From the NCBI GenBank assembly GCA_023402395.1, contig JAEYGI010000056.1:1-44466 (forward strand): a stretch of DNA of 44,466 bases. The letters run 5' to 3'. The position numbers and the translations under genes were made by a program. Source of the stretch: Bacillota bacterium (lineage in GTDB: Bacteria; Bacillota; UBA4882; UBA8346). The stretch's first letter is position 1. Each line of letters opens with the position of its first letter. Shown here piece by piece: positions 1 through 7,209 of the stretch. Under the pieces are notes generated by a model that was not told the origin of the DNA, did not search any database, and saw only the letters and a program-made list of their open reading frames with translations.

Positions 1-118
1 AAGGCTTTTAGAGACCAGCGTCTAGGGTTACCCTTCCCCTTGAATTGACTCCCTGGATCATCAGCTCTGGGGAAGGGCAAGGGTTAGGTCTGGAAAGTTC
101 TACCACGATCCCTTGTTG

Positions 119-150
119 ACATTGCCCTGCACGGGTGCGTGGATTGAAAC
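119..150 (+). repeat. Single CRISPR-like repeat (subtype I-C style), orphan
   Basis: The 32 bases end in GCGTGGATTGAAAC, the 3' end I know from subtype I-C CRISPR repeats, preceded by CCCTGCACGGG, which forms the usual short stem. The first six bases do not fit such a repeat, as in a decayed terminal repeat. No second copy lies within 118 bases upstream or anywhere downstream, and no cas gene is visible. It could be the last repeat of an array lost or lying to the left of the window, or a chance match. Confidence 0.45.
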
Positions 151-240
151 AGGTTCGCCTACCCATTTGACCCGTTCCTCAAAGGGCACTCCTCCCAATA
201 ACAAGTTTGTATACAGACCTCCCAGCTCCAAATCGAAAAA

Positions 241-270
241 GTCATCTCCCCTGTTCCTTCCGCATATAAC
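241..270 (+). promoter_or_regulatory. Possible sigma-E promoter for spoIID
   Basis: GTCATCT at 241-247 and CATATAAC at 263-270 are separated by 15 bases, resembling the -35 (ATA-centred) and -10 (CATACA-T) elements of sporulation sigma-E promoters. It lies 24 bases before the spoIID start, and spoIID is a known sigma-E gene in Bacillus. The match is imperfect, so this is a suggestion. Confidence 0.35.
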
Positions 271-293
271 TGTAAGACGCGGGAGGGATCAAT

Positions 294-1232
294 TTGCGGT
301 CAAACAGCGGCCTGATCGCGGCCATGTTCTTTATGCTTCTGGTATTGGCGCCGATTGCCATCATCAAGCAGCGGTCGGCCGAACCGCCCCGCTCCGGATT
401 GAGCGTCGCGGTGTTGTCCCGAACCGAGGGAAAACTGTACCGCATGAATCTGGAGCAGTATCTGGAAGGGGCGCTGGCGGCGGAGATGCCGGCCCGCTTC
501 GAGCTGGAGGCGCTGAAGGCGCAAGCGGTGGCTGCCCGGACCCTGGCCGTCCATCGGTTGAAACGCTTCGGCGGCAAAGGGTGCCAGCATTGGCCGGGCG
601 CTGATTTTTGCGATGACCCCAATGAAACCCAAGCCTGGATCAGTGTGGCGGCCATGAAGTCGCGCTGGGGAAAGCGGGATTTCGCCGCCTATTACGGACG
701 GATCCGCCGGGCGGTTCGGGAAACGGCGGGCCTGATCCTCACCTATCAGAACCAACCCATTGACGCCTTGTATCATTCCACTTGCGGGGTGGGAACGGCC
801 GATGCGGCCGAGGTCTGGGGCAAGGACTTTCCATATTTGCGAAGCGTGGATTGCGGTTTTGACCGGCATTCGAACCGCTGGCAAAATGAAGCCGCGTTCA
901 CCTGGCGTGAGCTGTCGAAGCGCTTGAACGTCCCGGCCTCCGATCTCCGGCGCTTGAAGGTGCTCCAGCGTTCCGGCAGGGGCCGGATTCTAACGCTGAG
1001 CCTGGGAAAGACCCGGATGAGCGGTTCGGAGTTCCGCACCCGGCTGGGGCTGACCTCCAACGCCTTCGGCTGGAAACCGGCACCCGGCGGATTGCAATTT
1101 ACCGCCATCGGATATGGCCATGGGGTGGGGCTGTGCCAGTACGGCGCCGACGGCATGGCCAAACGGGGCTGGGACTTCCGGCGGATTTTGCTCCATTATT
1201 ACCGGGGAGTCACGATCCGCAAGATAAAATAG
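294..1232 (+). CDS. spoIID: Stage II sporulation protein D (SpoIID), lytic transglycosylase
   Basis: Peptidoglycan lytic transglycosylase of the engulfment machinery, acting in the mother cell membrane with SpoIIP and SpoIIM. The 312-residue protein has one N-terminal membrane anchor (about residues 7-24) and the SpoIID domain over the rest. E64 in AAEMPA fits the catalytic glutamate of the family, and YHSTCGVGTADAAEVWG and YGHGVGLCQYGA are family signatures. The start is TTG at 294, chosen because GGGAGGG lies at 281-287 and the membrane anchor follows directly. It is followed by a spoIIQ-like gene 53 bases downstream, the order seen in Bacillus. A sigma-E-like promoter lies just upstream. 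Identification is firm. Confidence 0.95.
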   Translation: MRSNSGLIAAMFFMLLVLAPIAIIKQRSAEPPRSGLSVAVLSRTEGKLYRMNLEQYLEGALAAEMPARFELEALKAQAVAARTLAVHRLKRFGGKGCQHWPGADFCDDPNETQAWISVAAMKSRWGKRDFAAYYGRIRRAVRETAGLILTYQNQPIDALYHSTCGVGTADAAEVWGKDFPYLRSVDCGFDRHSNRWQNEAAFTWRELSKRLNVPASDLRRLKVLQRSGRGRILTLSLGKTRMSGSEFRTRLGLTSNAFGWKPAPGGLQFTAIGYGHGVGLCQYGADGMAKRGWDFRRILLHYYRGVTIRKIK

Positions 1233-1285
1233 GATCTTGGATAAATTCACCTCGCTTGGAAAGACTAGATGGCGAGGTGATCGCA

Positions 1286-2005
1286 ATGTCGAAACACAAT
1301 ATCCGCCGGGGCTGGCTGAATTTTCTAGTGGCAGCCCAAAAGCGGTTGATCATGGCCAAAAAGGCCGGACATGCTTTGGTCAAAACCGGCCGGCCATACC
1401 TTGCCCCCAAGTACTGGGCTATCTACCTTCTTGCCTTCGCGTTGGGCTTCTACCTCTGGGGTCCGGCCCGCGGAATCGAACGGGTCCGGGCCTGGAAGCC
1501 GGCTTTTCCCGAGCGTTCGGAGAAACCCACCGTGGAGACACTGCAACAAGAGATCGACCGGCTCAAGCGGGAATTGAAGCTGCAGGCCCAGAAGGAGCCG
1601 GGAACGCCCTTCAATCCGTCCAGTTTCAGCCGGCCCGCCCTGGGCCGGGTAATTCAGGCCTATGAATGGACCATGGTGGATAATTCCTGGCGGCTTCATT
1701 CCGGAGTCGATATCGGGGTACCGGCGGGCAGCAACGTCATGGCCGCCGCCGAGGGAACCGTGAGCGCCGTGGCCAAGACCGGAGTGGGATATTCGGTGAC
1801 CGTGAGCCACGGCAATGATTGGGAGAGCATCTATTCCAACCTGGGAACGGTGTCGGCCCAGGAAGGGCAGAAAGTAATCAAGGGAGTAGTGCTCGGAACG
1901 AGCGGGCCGGCCGGATGCAAAGCCGGAGAGCCTTCTTTTCACTTTGGCCTCTATCACGACAAACAGCCGGTGGATCCGGCCCGGATCATCGAGGGTTTGG
2001 AATAA
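1286..2005 (+). CDS. spoIIQ: SpoIIQ-like membrane-anchored M23 (LytM) protein, probably without peptidase activity
   Basis: 239 residues starting at ATG 1286 behind GAGGTGA. One membrane segment (about residues 45-62) is followed by a short coiled-coil stretch (VETLQQEIDRLKRELKL) and a C-terminal M23 domain. By position after spoIID and by architecture it should be the forespore partner of SpoIIIAH in the engulfment channel. The first M23 motif is intact (H138-x3-D142 in HSGVDIG), but the usual HLH motif reads S217-F-H219, so the first (catalytic) histidine is lost while the zinc ligand remains. Bacillus SpoIIQ is degenerate at a different ligand. A scaffold role is inferred. The alternative is a generic M23 envelope protein. 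Confidence 0.85.
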   Translation: MSKHNIRRGWLNFLVAAQKRLIMAKKAGHALVKTGRPYLAPKYWAIYLLAFALGFYLWGPARGIERVRAWKPAFPERSEKPTVETLQQEIDRLKRELKLQAQKEPGTPFNPSSFSRPALGRVIQAYEWTMVDNSWRLHSGVDIGVPAGSNVMAAAEGTVSAVAKTGVGYSVTVSHGNDWESIYSNLGTVSAQEGQKVIKGVVLGTSGPAGCKAGEPSFHFGLYHDKQPVDPARIIEGLE

Positions 2006-2033
2006 TAGTTTAAGATTGTTGGTTCGTGGTTTT

Positions 2034-2168
2034 TGAAAGCCATGTGATAAAGGCTAACGATCGACTGTAGCCTTGTGGAAAACATTGAGAAACGGCGATA
2101 CCCATTGCTTTTCCGAGCTTTGGTGTACAACCCATGCCTTCGGCCGGGGATTTATTACAACGCTTTTA
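2034..2168 (+). repeat. Dispersed intergenic repeat, copy A
   Basis: About 135 bases that match, with many substitutions, a segment at 23859-23990. The best part is GAGCTTTgGTGTAcA followed by CCTTCGGCCGG, ATTTATtACAACGCTTtTA (lower case differs). CCTTCGGCCGG can form a small hairpin. It fills most of the gap between the spoIIQ-like gene and spoIIID and has no convincing reading frame. Confidence 0.55.
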
Positions 2169-2301
2169 GTCTTAGCTCTCAAGTTTACGATCTTGTCTTC
2201 CGATAAATTAATTGTCAATTCGATCTATTTTTTTCCGGCGGGCTGCCACCGGTCGGCAAATTTTATCGCAGGACTTAAAAAGCGTGATTTTATGACGGAG
2301 G

Positions 2302-2359
2302 TACCAATAACAGCGACCAATAACTAACAATTAGGGACCAACAACTAACAACCAAGACC
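2302..2359 (+). repeat. Low-complexity ACCAA/CTAACAA tract
   Basis: Irregular repeats of ACCAATAACTAACAA and ACCAACAACTAACAACC fill the stretch just before the spoIIID promoter. Similar tracts occur at 8701-8795 and, shorter, at 7148-7180. No gene is visible in it. Confidence 0.5.
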
Positions 2360-2369
2360 CACACACCCT

Positions 2370-2399
2370 TCATATTCCCCTTGCCCAAGCCATATACAT
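2370..2399 (+). promoter_or_regulatory. Sigma-E-type promoter for spoIIID
   Basis: TCATATT at 2370-2376 and CATATACAT at 2391-2399, 14 bases apart, fit the mother-cell sigma-E consensus well in both elements and spacing. The start codon of spoIIID follows 33 bases later, and spoIIID is transcribed by sigma-E in Bacillus. Confidence 0.65.
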
Positions 2400-2431
2400 G
2401 TAATAAAAACAGCGGGAGGGTGGAGGGGGTC

Positions 2432-2722
2432 GTGAAGGATTACATCGAAAAACGGGTACTGGACCTGAGCAACTATATCGCCGATCATCAGGCCACGGTC
2501 AGGCAGACCGCCAGATTTTTCGGCGTCAGCAAGAGCACGGTTCATAAAGACGTGACCGAACGGCTTCCCGGGATCAATCGAAGCCTGGCCCGGGAGGTCA
2601 AACGGGTTCTCGAAGTCAACAAAGCGGAGCGTCATATCCGTGGCGGAGAGGCCACTAAAAAGAAATATCAAAAACAAGTCGACTCGCCGATAAAAAAAGG
2701 AGGATATTCCAAAAAAACGTAG
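2432..2722 (+). CDS. spoIIID: Stage III sporulation transcriptional regulator SpoIIID
   Basis: Small DNA-binding regulator of the mother-cell programme, switching sigma-E genes on or off and preparing for sigma-K. The 96-residue protein opens with a KDYIEKR segment and holds a helix-turn-helix with VRQTARFFGVSKSTVHKDVTERLP, nearly identical to the Bacillus protein, followed by the basic RHIRGGEATKKKY tail. The GTG at 2432 is chosen over the in-frame ATG-type start at 2381 because it sits behind GGAGGGGG and matches the family's usual start and length (about 93). The lysine-rich extension PIKKGGYSKKT is slightly longer than usual. mbl follows after 63 bases, as in Bacillus. Confidence 0.95.
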   Translation: MKDYIEKRVLDLSNYIADHQATVRQTARFFGVSKSTVHKDVTERLPGINRSLAREVKRVLEVNKAERHIRGGEATKKKYQKQVDSPIKKGGYSKKT

Positions 2723-2785
2723 AACAGATACACAAATTCCATGAAAATTCCTTGAGAATTCCATAACAACGAGGAGGGCGGAGGT

Positions 2786-3820
2786 TTGGACTGGAGAAAC
2801 TTTGTAACCGACATCGGGATTGATCTCGGCACAGCCAGTGTTTTGGTTTACGTAAAACGCCGTGGCATCGTTATCCGGGAACCCTCCGTCGTAGCTCTTC
2901 AGAAAGATTCCAATCGAATCCTGGCCGTGGGTGAAGAAGCGCGGCAGATGATCGGCCGGACGCCGGGGAACATCGTTGCCATCCGCCCCCTCAAGGACGG
3001 CGTAATCGCCGATTATGACGTCACCGAGACCATGCTCAAATATTTCATCGAGAAGGTTTGCCCGAAACCACGCTTGTTCCGGCCGCAGGTCGTCTGCTGC
3101 GTTCCGTCCGGAGTGACCAGCGTTGAGAAACGGGCCGTGTTGGAAGCGGCGGTGCAGGCCGGCGCCAAAAAGACAATCCTGATCGAGGAACCGATGGCCG
3201 CGGCCATCGGCGCCGGATTGAATATCACGGAAGCCAGCGGCAATATGGTGGTGGATATCGGTGGCGGAACCACCGATATCGCCATTATCTCCTTAGGCGG
3301 GATCGTGGTCAGCGAGTCGCTCCGGATCGGAGGGGACAAGTTCGACGAAGCGATCATCCGCTATATCAAGAAAATGTACAATATGATGATCGGCGAGCGG
3401 ACCGCCGAGGAGATCAAGATTAAGATCGGCTCCGCCTATCCCGAGGGGGAGGGCCGGTCAATGGAGATTCGCGGCCGGGATCTGGTCACCGGGCTGCCGC
3501 GGACCATCAAGTTCACCTCCACCGACTCCTTTCAGGCATTGTCGGAACCGATCACGGCCATAGTCGACGGGATCAAGTCGGTGCTGGAGCGGACTCCGCC
3601 GGAGTTGGCCTCGGATATCGTGGACAAGGGGATCGTGATGACCGGCGGCGGATCGCTGTTGCACGGTTTTAACCGGTTGCTCGCCGAAGAAACCGGGATC
3701 CCGATTCATTTGGCCGAGGACCCGCTTTCCTGTGTCGCCCTTGGCACGGGCAAGATCCTCGAAAATGAGCATTTTGAAGCGATCAAGAACAACCTGATCG
3801 TCGGCAGCCGCTCGATGTAG
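2786..3820 (+). CDS. mbl: Rod-shape determining protein Mbl (MreB family actin)
   Basis: Bacterial actin that forms membrane-associated filaments directing cell-wall elongation. The 344 residues show all ATPase motifs: phosphate 1 at IGIDLGTASV, phosphate 2 at VVDIGGGTTDIAII, and the adenosine motif GIVMTGGGSLLHG near residue 285. Length is normal. The TTG start at 2786 is supported by GAGGAGGG at 2771-2778. The position directly behind spoIIID is that of Bacillus mbl, so I prefer Mbl over MreB; sequence alone would not separate them reliably. A strong terminator follows within 35 bases. Confidence 0.9.
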   Translation: MDWRNFVTDIGIDLGTASVLVYVKRRGIVIREPSVVALQKDSNRILAVGEEARQMIGRTPGNIVAIRPLKDGVIADYDVTETMLKYFIEKVCPKPRLFRPQVVCCVPSGVTSVEKRAVLEAAVQAGAKKTILIEEPMAAAIGAGLNITEASGNMVVDIGGGTTDIAIISLGGIVVSESLRIGGDKFDEAIIRYIKKMYNMMIGERTAEEIKIKIGSAYPEGEGRSMEIRGRDLVTGLPRTIKFTSTDSFQALSEPITAIVDGIKSVLERTPPELASDIVDKGIVMTGGGSLLHGFNRLLAEETGIPIHLAEDPLSCVALGTGKILENEHFEAIKNNLIVGSRSM

Positions 3821-3851
3821 CGGGAAACCCGAGAAAACAAATCATTCATAA

Positions 3852-3876
3852 AAATCCGGCCTTCGCCGGATTTTTA
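3852..3876 (+). terminator. Rho-independent terminator after mbl
   Basis: AAATCCGGC (3852-3860) pairs perfectly with GCCGGATTT (3865-3873) around a CTTC loop, followed by TTATATTT. It ends the spoIIID-mbl unit. The 115 bases from here to the ktrB promoter hold no gene. Confidence 0.85.
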
Positions 3877-3991
3877 TATTTGCCAATCCCCCCATGTTCA
3901 GCCTGGAACATTGGAAATGATAAAGAGGGAGCGGTTGGCGGCGGCCCGCCGAAAACCGCCCAAACCGCCGAAAAACCTGATTGCCTGGCAA

Positions 3992-4020
3992 TTGACACCG
4001 GTTGGGGCCGAAGGTATAAT
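3992..4020 (+). promoter_or_regulatory. Consensus sigma-A promoter for ktrBA
   Basis: TTGACA at 3992-3997 and TATAAT at 4015-4020 with exactly 17 bases between: a perfect match to the housekeeping consensus. The ktrB start lies 38 bases downstream. I looked for a ydaO-type c-di-AMP riboswitch, which precedes ktrAB in Bacillus, and the predicted leader is too short to hold one. Confidence 0.85.
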
Positions 4021-4057
4021 TGATTTCATAGCTTTTGGAGACGGGAAGTGACGTCTT

Positions 4058-5410
4058 TTGCAGCGGGTTTGGATCCGTCTGACCCCCGCGCGGGTGCTGA
4101 TGTTCGGGTTTGCGGCCATTATCTTGATCGGGGCCGCTTTGTTGACCTTGCCGATTGCGTCCAAAAGCGGACAACCGTTACGCTTTTTGGACGCGTTATT
4201 CACCGCCACCTCGGCGGTATGTGTCACTGGGCTGATAGTGGTCGATACTGGAACTCACTTTAGCCGGTTCGGCCAGTTCGTGATCATCGTCCTGATTCAG
4301 ATCGGGGGTTTGGGGATCATGGCCTTTTCCACCCTGGTGGCGATGCTGCTCGGTAAGAAAATCGGCTTGAAGGAGCGAATCCTGATCCAGGAGTCAATGA
4401 ACCAGTTTAGCCTGGCCGGCCTGGTTCGGCTGATCCGGAACGTACTTTTGGTGACATTGGCCTTCGAGGGAATTGGCGGGTTGATCCTAAGCATCCGGTT
4501 TATATTTGATTATCCGGTGGAAGAAGCGCTTGCCTTCGGATTTTTCCATTCGGTCTCATCGTTTTGCAATGCCGGGTTCGATCTTTTCGGTCAGGTATAC
4601 GGGCCATTTTCCAGCATCACCCATTACGTCGGCGATTGGGTGGTTACTTTGACCATCGGCGGACTGATCGTCGCCGGAGGCATTGGGTTTCCAGTCATTG
4701 TCGAACTGCTGCGGTTTCCCAGAACCCGGAAACTTTCCCTTCACACTAAACTAGTACTGGCCGTGACCTCGATTTTGATTGCGGCTGGCACGGTTTTAAT
4801 CTTGTTCTTCGAGAACGTCAACCCAAAGACCATCGGTGGGCTTGATTTCTCCGGGAAACTGCTGAGCGCGCTCTTCCAGTCGATCAGCCCCCGGACCGCC
4901 GGATACAATTCGCTGGATATGACTGCGCTTTTTCCGGCCACTTGGTTCATTATGATCCTTCTGATGTTTATCGGCGCTTCGCCCAGTTCAACCGGTGGCG
5001 GCATCAAAACGACCACGTTCGGAATTCTGATGGCCACTGTTGGCGCCACGGTCAAAGGGAAGACGGACGCCCAGATGTTTGAACGCCGAATCGGAAAGGA
5101 TCTGGTGTACAAGTCGCTGACCATTACCGTTCTGGCGCTGGCCTGGGTCTCGTTCGTGGCGGTGGTGATGTCGCTGCTGGAACCCCATGCTTTTATCAAA
5201 GTTTTGTTCGAGGTCGTCTCGGCGTTCGGGACCGTCGGCCTGACCACTGGGATCACGCCGACGCTCACCGATGTGTCGCGGATTTTGATTATTATTACCA
5301 TGTTCATCGGCAGGCTGGGACCGCTGACCATCGCCATTGCGCTGTCCCAGCCGGACACTTGCGGCCGGCCGTGTCCCAAATATATTGAAGACCGGGTAAT
5401 CATCGGCTGA
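4058..5410 (+). CDS. ktrB: Potassium uptake protein KtrB (TrkH/KtrB channel subunit)
   Basis: Membrane channel that takes up K+ (often Na+-coupled) in complex with the cytoplasmic KtrA ring. The 450-residue length and the N-terminus RVWIRLTPARVL match Gram-positive KtrB. Four pore-loop motifs with the filter glycine are visible: SAVCVTGLIVVDTG, SSFCNAGFDLF, SPRTAGYNSLD and SAFGTVGLTTG. The third-repeat gating loop lies around GASPSSTGGGIKTTT. The start TTG 4058 sits 9 bases after GGGAAG; the GTG ten bases earlier is in another frame. ktrA follows after 83 bases and completes the system. The upstream promoter is perfect consensus, suggesting strong constitutive transcription. Confidence 0.93.
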   Translation: MQRVWIRLTPARVLMFGFAAIILIGAALLTLPIASKSGQPLRFLDALFTATSAVCVTGLIVVDTGTHFSRFGQFVIIVLIQIGGLGIMAFSTLVAMLLGKKIGLKERILIQESMNQFSLAGLVRLIRNVLLVTLAFEGIGGLILSIRFIFDYPVEEALAFGFFHSVSSFCNAGFDLFGQVYGPFSSITHYVGDWVVTLTIGGLIVAGGIGFPVIVELLRFPRTRKLSLHTKLVLAVTSILIAAGTVLILFFENVNPKTIGGLDFSGKLLSALFQSISPRTAGYNSLDMTALFPATWFIMILLMFIGASPSSTGGGIKTTTFGILMATVGATVKGKTDAQMFERRIGKDLVYKSLTITVLALAWVSFVAVVMSLLEPHAFIKVLFEVVSAFGTVGLTTGITPTLTDVSRILIIITMFIGRLGPLTIAIALSQPDTCGRPCPKYIEDRVIIG

Positions 5411-5493
5411 TGGAACCAATAATGGGAACCGGATTTCAAGGACGGTAAATAAAAAGATAAGATGTTATTGGGAGTTTTAAGGGGTGGATTATT

Positions 5494-6162
5494 GTGAGCA
5501 AATCATACGCCGTAATCGGGTTGGGCCGCTTCGGGACTAGCGTCGCCCGCACTTTGCACTCGCTCGGCCAGGAGGTCCTGGCCATCGACACTAGTGAGGA
5601 ACGGTTGAAATATCTGGCGGATGACGTCACGCATACCTTGGTCGCCGACACCACCGACGTCAATGTACTGAAAAGTCTGGGGATTAGCAACTTTGACGTG
5701 GTGATCGTCTCCATCGGCGAGAATGTTCAGGCCAGTATCATGACCACCATGCTGCTGAAGGAGCTTGGCGTGAAATACGTAGTGGCCAAGGCGCTCAATA
5801 AGATGCAAGGCAAGGTTCTGGAAAAGATCGGTGCCGATCGGGTGGTCTATCCTGAGCGGGACATGGGAAAGAGGGTGGCTCATAGTCTGGTGGCGCCGAA
5901 TATGGTCGACTATATTGAGCTGGCCCAGGGGTTTCGAATCATGGAAGTCATTGCGGGTAGGGAGATGTTCGGCAAGAATCTGCGCTCCCTGAACCTTCGC
6001 GCCAAATACAACGCAAACGTGTTGCTGATCAAACGCATCGGCGGCGAAGTGATCTATACGCCCGGCCCCGACGATGCGATTCAAATGGGCGACGTGCTGC
6101 TGGTGGCCGGGGAACGGGATGCGCTGAATCAATTCGAGCAACATTTCGATCGGCTCAAATAG
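5494..6162 (+). CDS. ktrA: Potassium uptake regulatory subunit KtrA (RCK/TrkA)
   Basis: Cytoplasmic gating subunit that forms an octameric ring under KtrB. The 222 residues comprise an N-terminal RCK_N Rossmann domain with the nucleotide motif GLGRFG and the acidic residue of the second strand (IDTSEERL), and a C-terminal RCK_C domain from about residue 135, the known site for c-di-AMP in this family. Length equals Bacillus KtrA. The GTG start follows GGGGTGG. It is presumably co-transcribed with ktrB, and a terminator 29 bases after the stop closes the unit. Confidence 0.93.
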   Translation: MSKSYAVIGLGRFGTSVARTLHSLGQEVLAIDTSEERLKYLADDVTHTLVADTTDVNVLKSLGISNFDVVIVSIGENVQASIMTTMLLKELGVKYVVAKALNKMQGKVLEKIGADRVVYPERDMGKRVAHSLVAPNMVDYIELAQGFRIMEVIAGREMFGKNLRSLNLRAKYNANVLLIKRIGGEVIYTPGPDDAIQMGDVLLVAGERDALNQFEQHFDRLK

Positions 6163-6190
6163 CCCTGTTTCAAGGACTGGTATTTTTGCG

Positions 6191-6216
6191 GCGTGGGGAA
6201 ATCCCGCGCTTTTTTC
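6191..6216 (+). terminator. Rho-independent terminator after ktrA
   Basis: GCGTGGG pairs with CCCGCGC (one G-T pair) around a GAAAT loop, followed directly by a run of T at 6210-6215. Confidence 0.8.
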
Positions 6217-6222
6217 ATAGCG

Positions 6223-6231
6223 TGGTATAAT
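6223..6231 (+). promoter_or_regulatory. Possible extended -10 promoter
   Basis: TGGTATAAT is a consensus -10 hexamer with the TGn extension, 42 bases before the downstream start. No good -35 lies 17 bases upstream, where the ktrA terminator stem sits, so promoter and terminator overlap if both are real. Confidence 0.45.
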
Positions 6232-6272
6232 GGACTTAAGCTTCGAGAACATCGCAAAGCGAGGGCATGATT

Positions 6273-7055
6273 TTGCGCGAAAACAGCTTGACGCTACCTC
6301 AGACCGCCATCAATAAGTTGCTCCGGGCGATTCGTGAGTTTGATCTGATCCGGCCGGGCGACCGGGTGCTGCTGGGGCTGTCGGGCGGCAAGGACAGCGC
6401 CTTTCTCCTATATGGGCTAGCGGCGCTCAAGGCCAGCCGGATTCTTTCCTTTGATCTGGCGGCGCTGCATATTGATCTCGGTTTTGATACGCCTTCCGAT
6501 CCCCGGCCGCTGGAAGAGCTCTGCGACCGGATCGGTGCACCGTTTCATTTCGCTAAGACCGAGATCGCGCGGTACGCCTTTGGGAAGGACAATCCGGAAG
6601 GGCCGTGCGCCACTTGTTCCTTTCTGCGCCGGGGCGCCATGAACCGGATCGCCAAGACGAACGGCTACAATGTGGTGGCACTGGCCCATCATCAGGATGA
6701 CGCGGTGGAGACCTTCCTGATGAGCATTATTTACTCCGGCCAGATCAAAACTTTCCTGCCCCGTACCGAGCTAGGCCGGAGCGGACTGACGGTGATCCGG
6801 CCCCTGGCTTATTTCCGGGAGGCCGAGATCCGAAAATGGATCGGTGCCACCGGGTTTACGCCGCTTCCTAGCTCATGCCCCCGGGACGGCCTGACCAAAC
6901 GGGCCGAGATCAAGCAATTGATCCGGACGCTTTCCCACCATGACCGGCGGATCTTTCACAATCTGGCCGCCGCGCTCCGGGAAGGGCGGCCTCGGGAGCT
7001 CTGGCCCCCCGAACTTAGCCGGGAAGAGAAGCGCCGCCGGAATGGGCTGGAATGA
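6273..7055 (+). CDS. TtcA-family PP-loop tRNA thiolation enzyme
   Basis: ATP pyrophosphatase that adenylates a tRNA base for sulfur insertion; the family includes tRNA 2-thiocytidine synthase TtcA and Fe-S relatives. The PP-loop SGGKDS lies near residue 37. Counting from the upstream ATG at 6267, three cysteines (C114 and C117 in CATC, C204 in SSCP) match the [4Fe-4S] ligand pattern of TtcA, and AHHQDDAVETF is a family motif. The ATG at 6267 is only one base from GAGGG (6261-6265), whereas the in-frame TTG at 6273 is at the normal spacing of 7, so I use TTG. The exact base modified cannot be read from the sequence. No operon partner is evident. Confidence 0.82.
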   Translation: MRENSLTLPQTAINKLLRAIREFDLIRPGDRVLLGLSGGKDSAFLLYGLAALKASRILSFDLAALHIDLGFDTPSDPRPLEELCDRIGAPFHFAKTEIARYAFGKDNPEGPCATCSFLRRGAMNRIAKTNGYNVVALAHHQDDAVETFLMSIIYSGQIKTFLPRTELGRSGLTVIRPLAYFREAEIRKWIGATGFTPLPSSCPRDGLTKRAEIKQLIRTLSHHDRRIFHNLAAALREGRPRELWPPELSREEKRRRNGLE

Positions 7056-7209
7056 ACGGCCCGGCGCGCTCTCAATCCGGTTCGGCGGAAAGTTTTACAA
7101 TATTTTAGGATAGGCCGAAGGAGGAAACCAACCCTTAATGATATAATAAAACAAATAACAAATAACAAATAAATAAACGAATCCCTAACATCCACACTGA
7201 GGTGAATCG

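Noticed and set aside
3877..4057. ydaO-type c-di-AMP riboswitch before ktrB
   Set aside because: The sigma-A promoter leaves only about 30 bases of leader, and no conserved riboswitch segments are visible.
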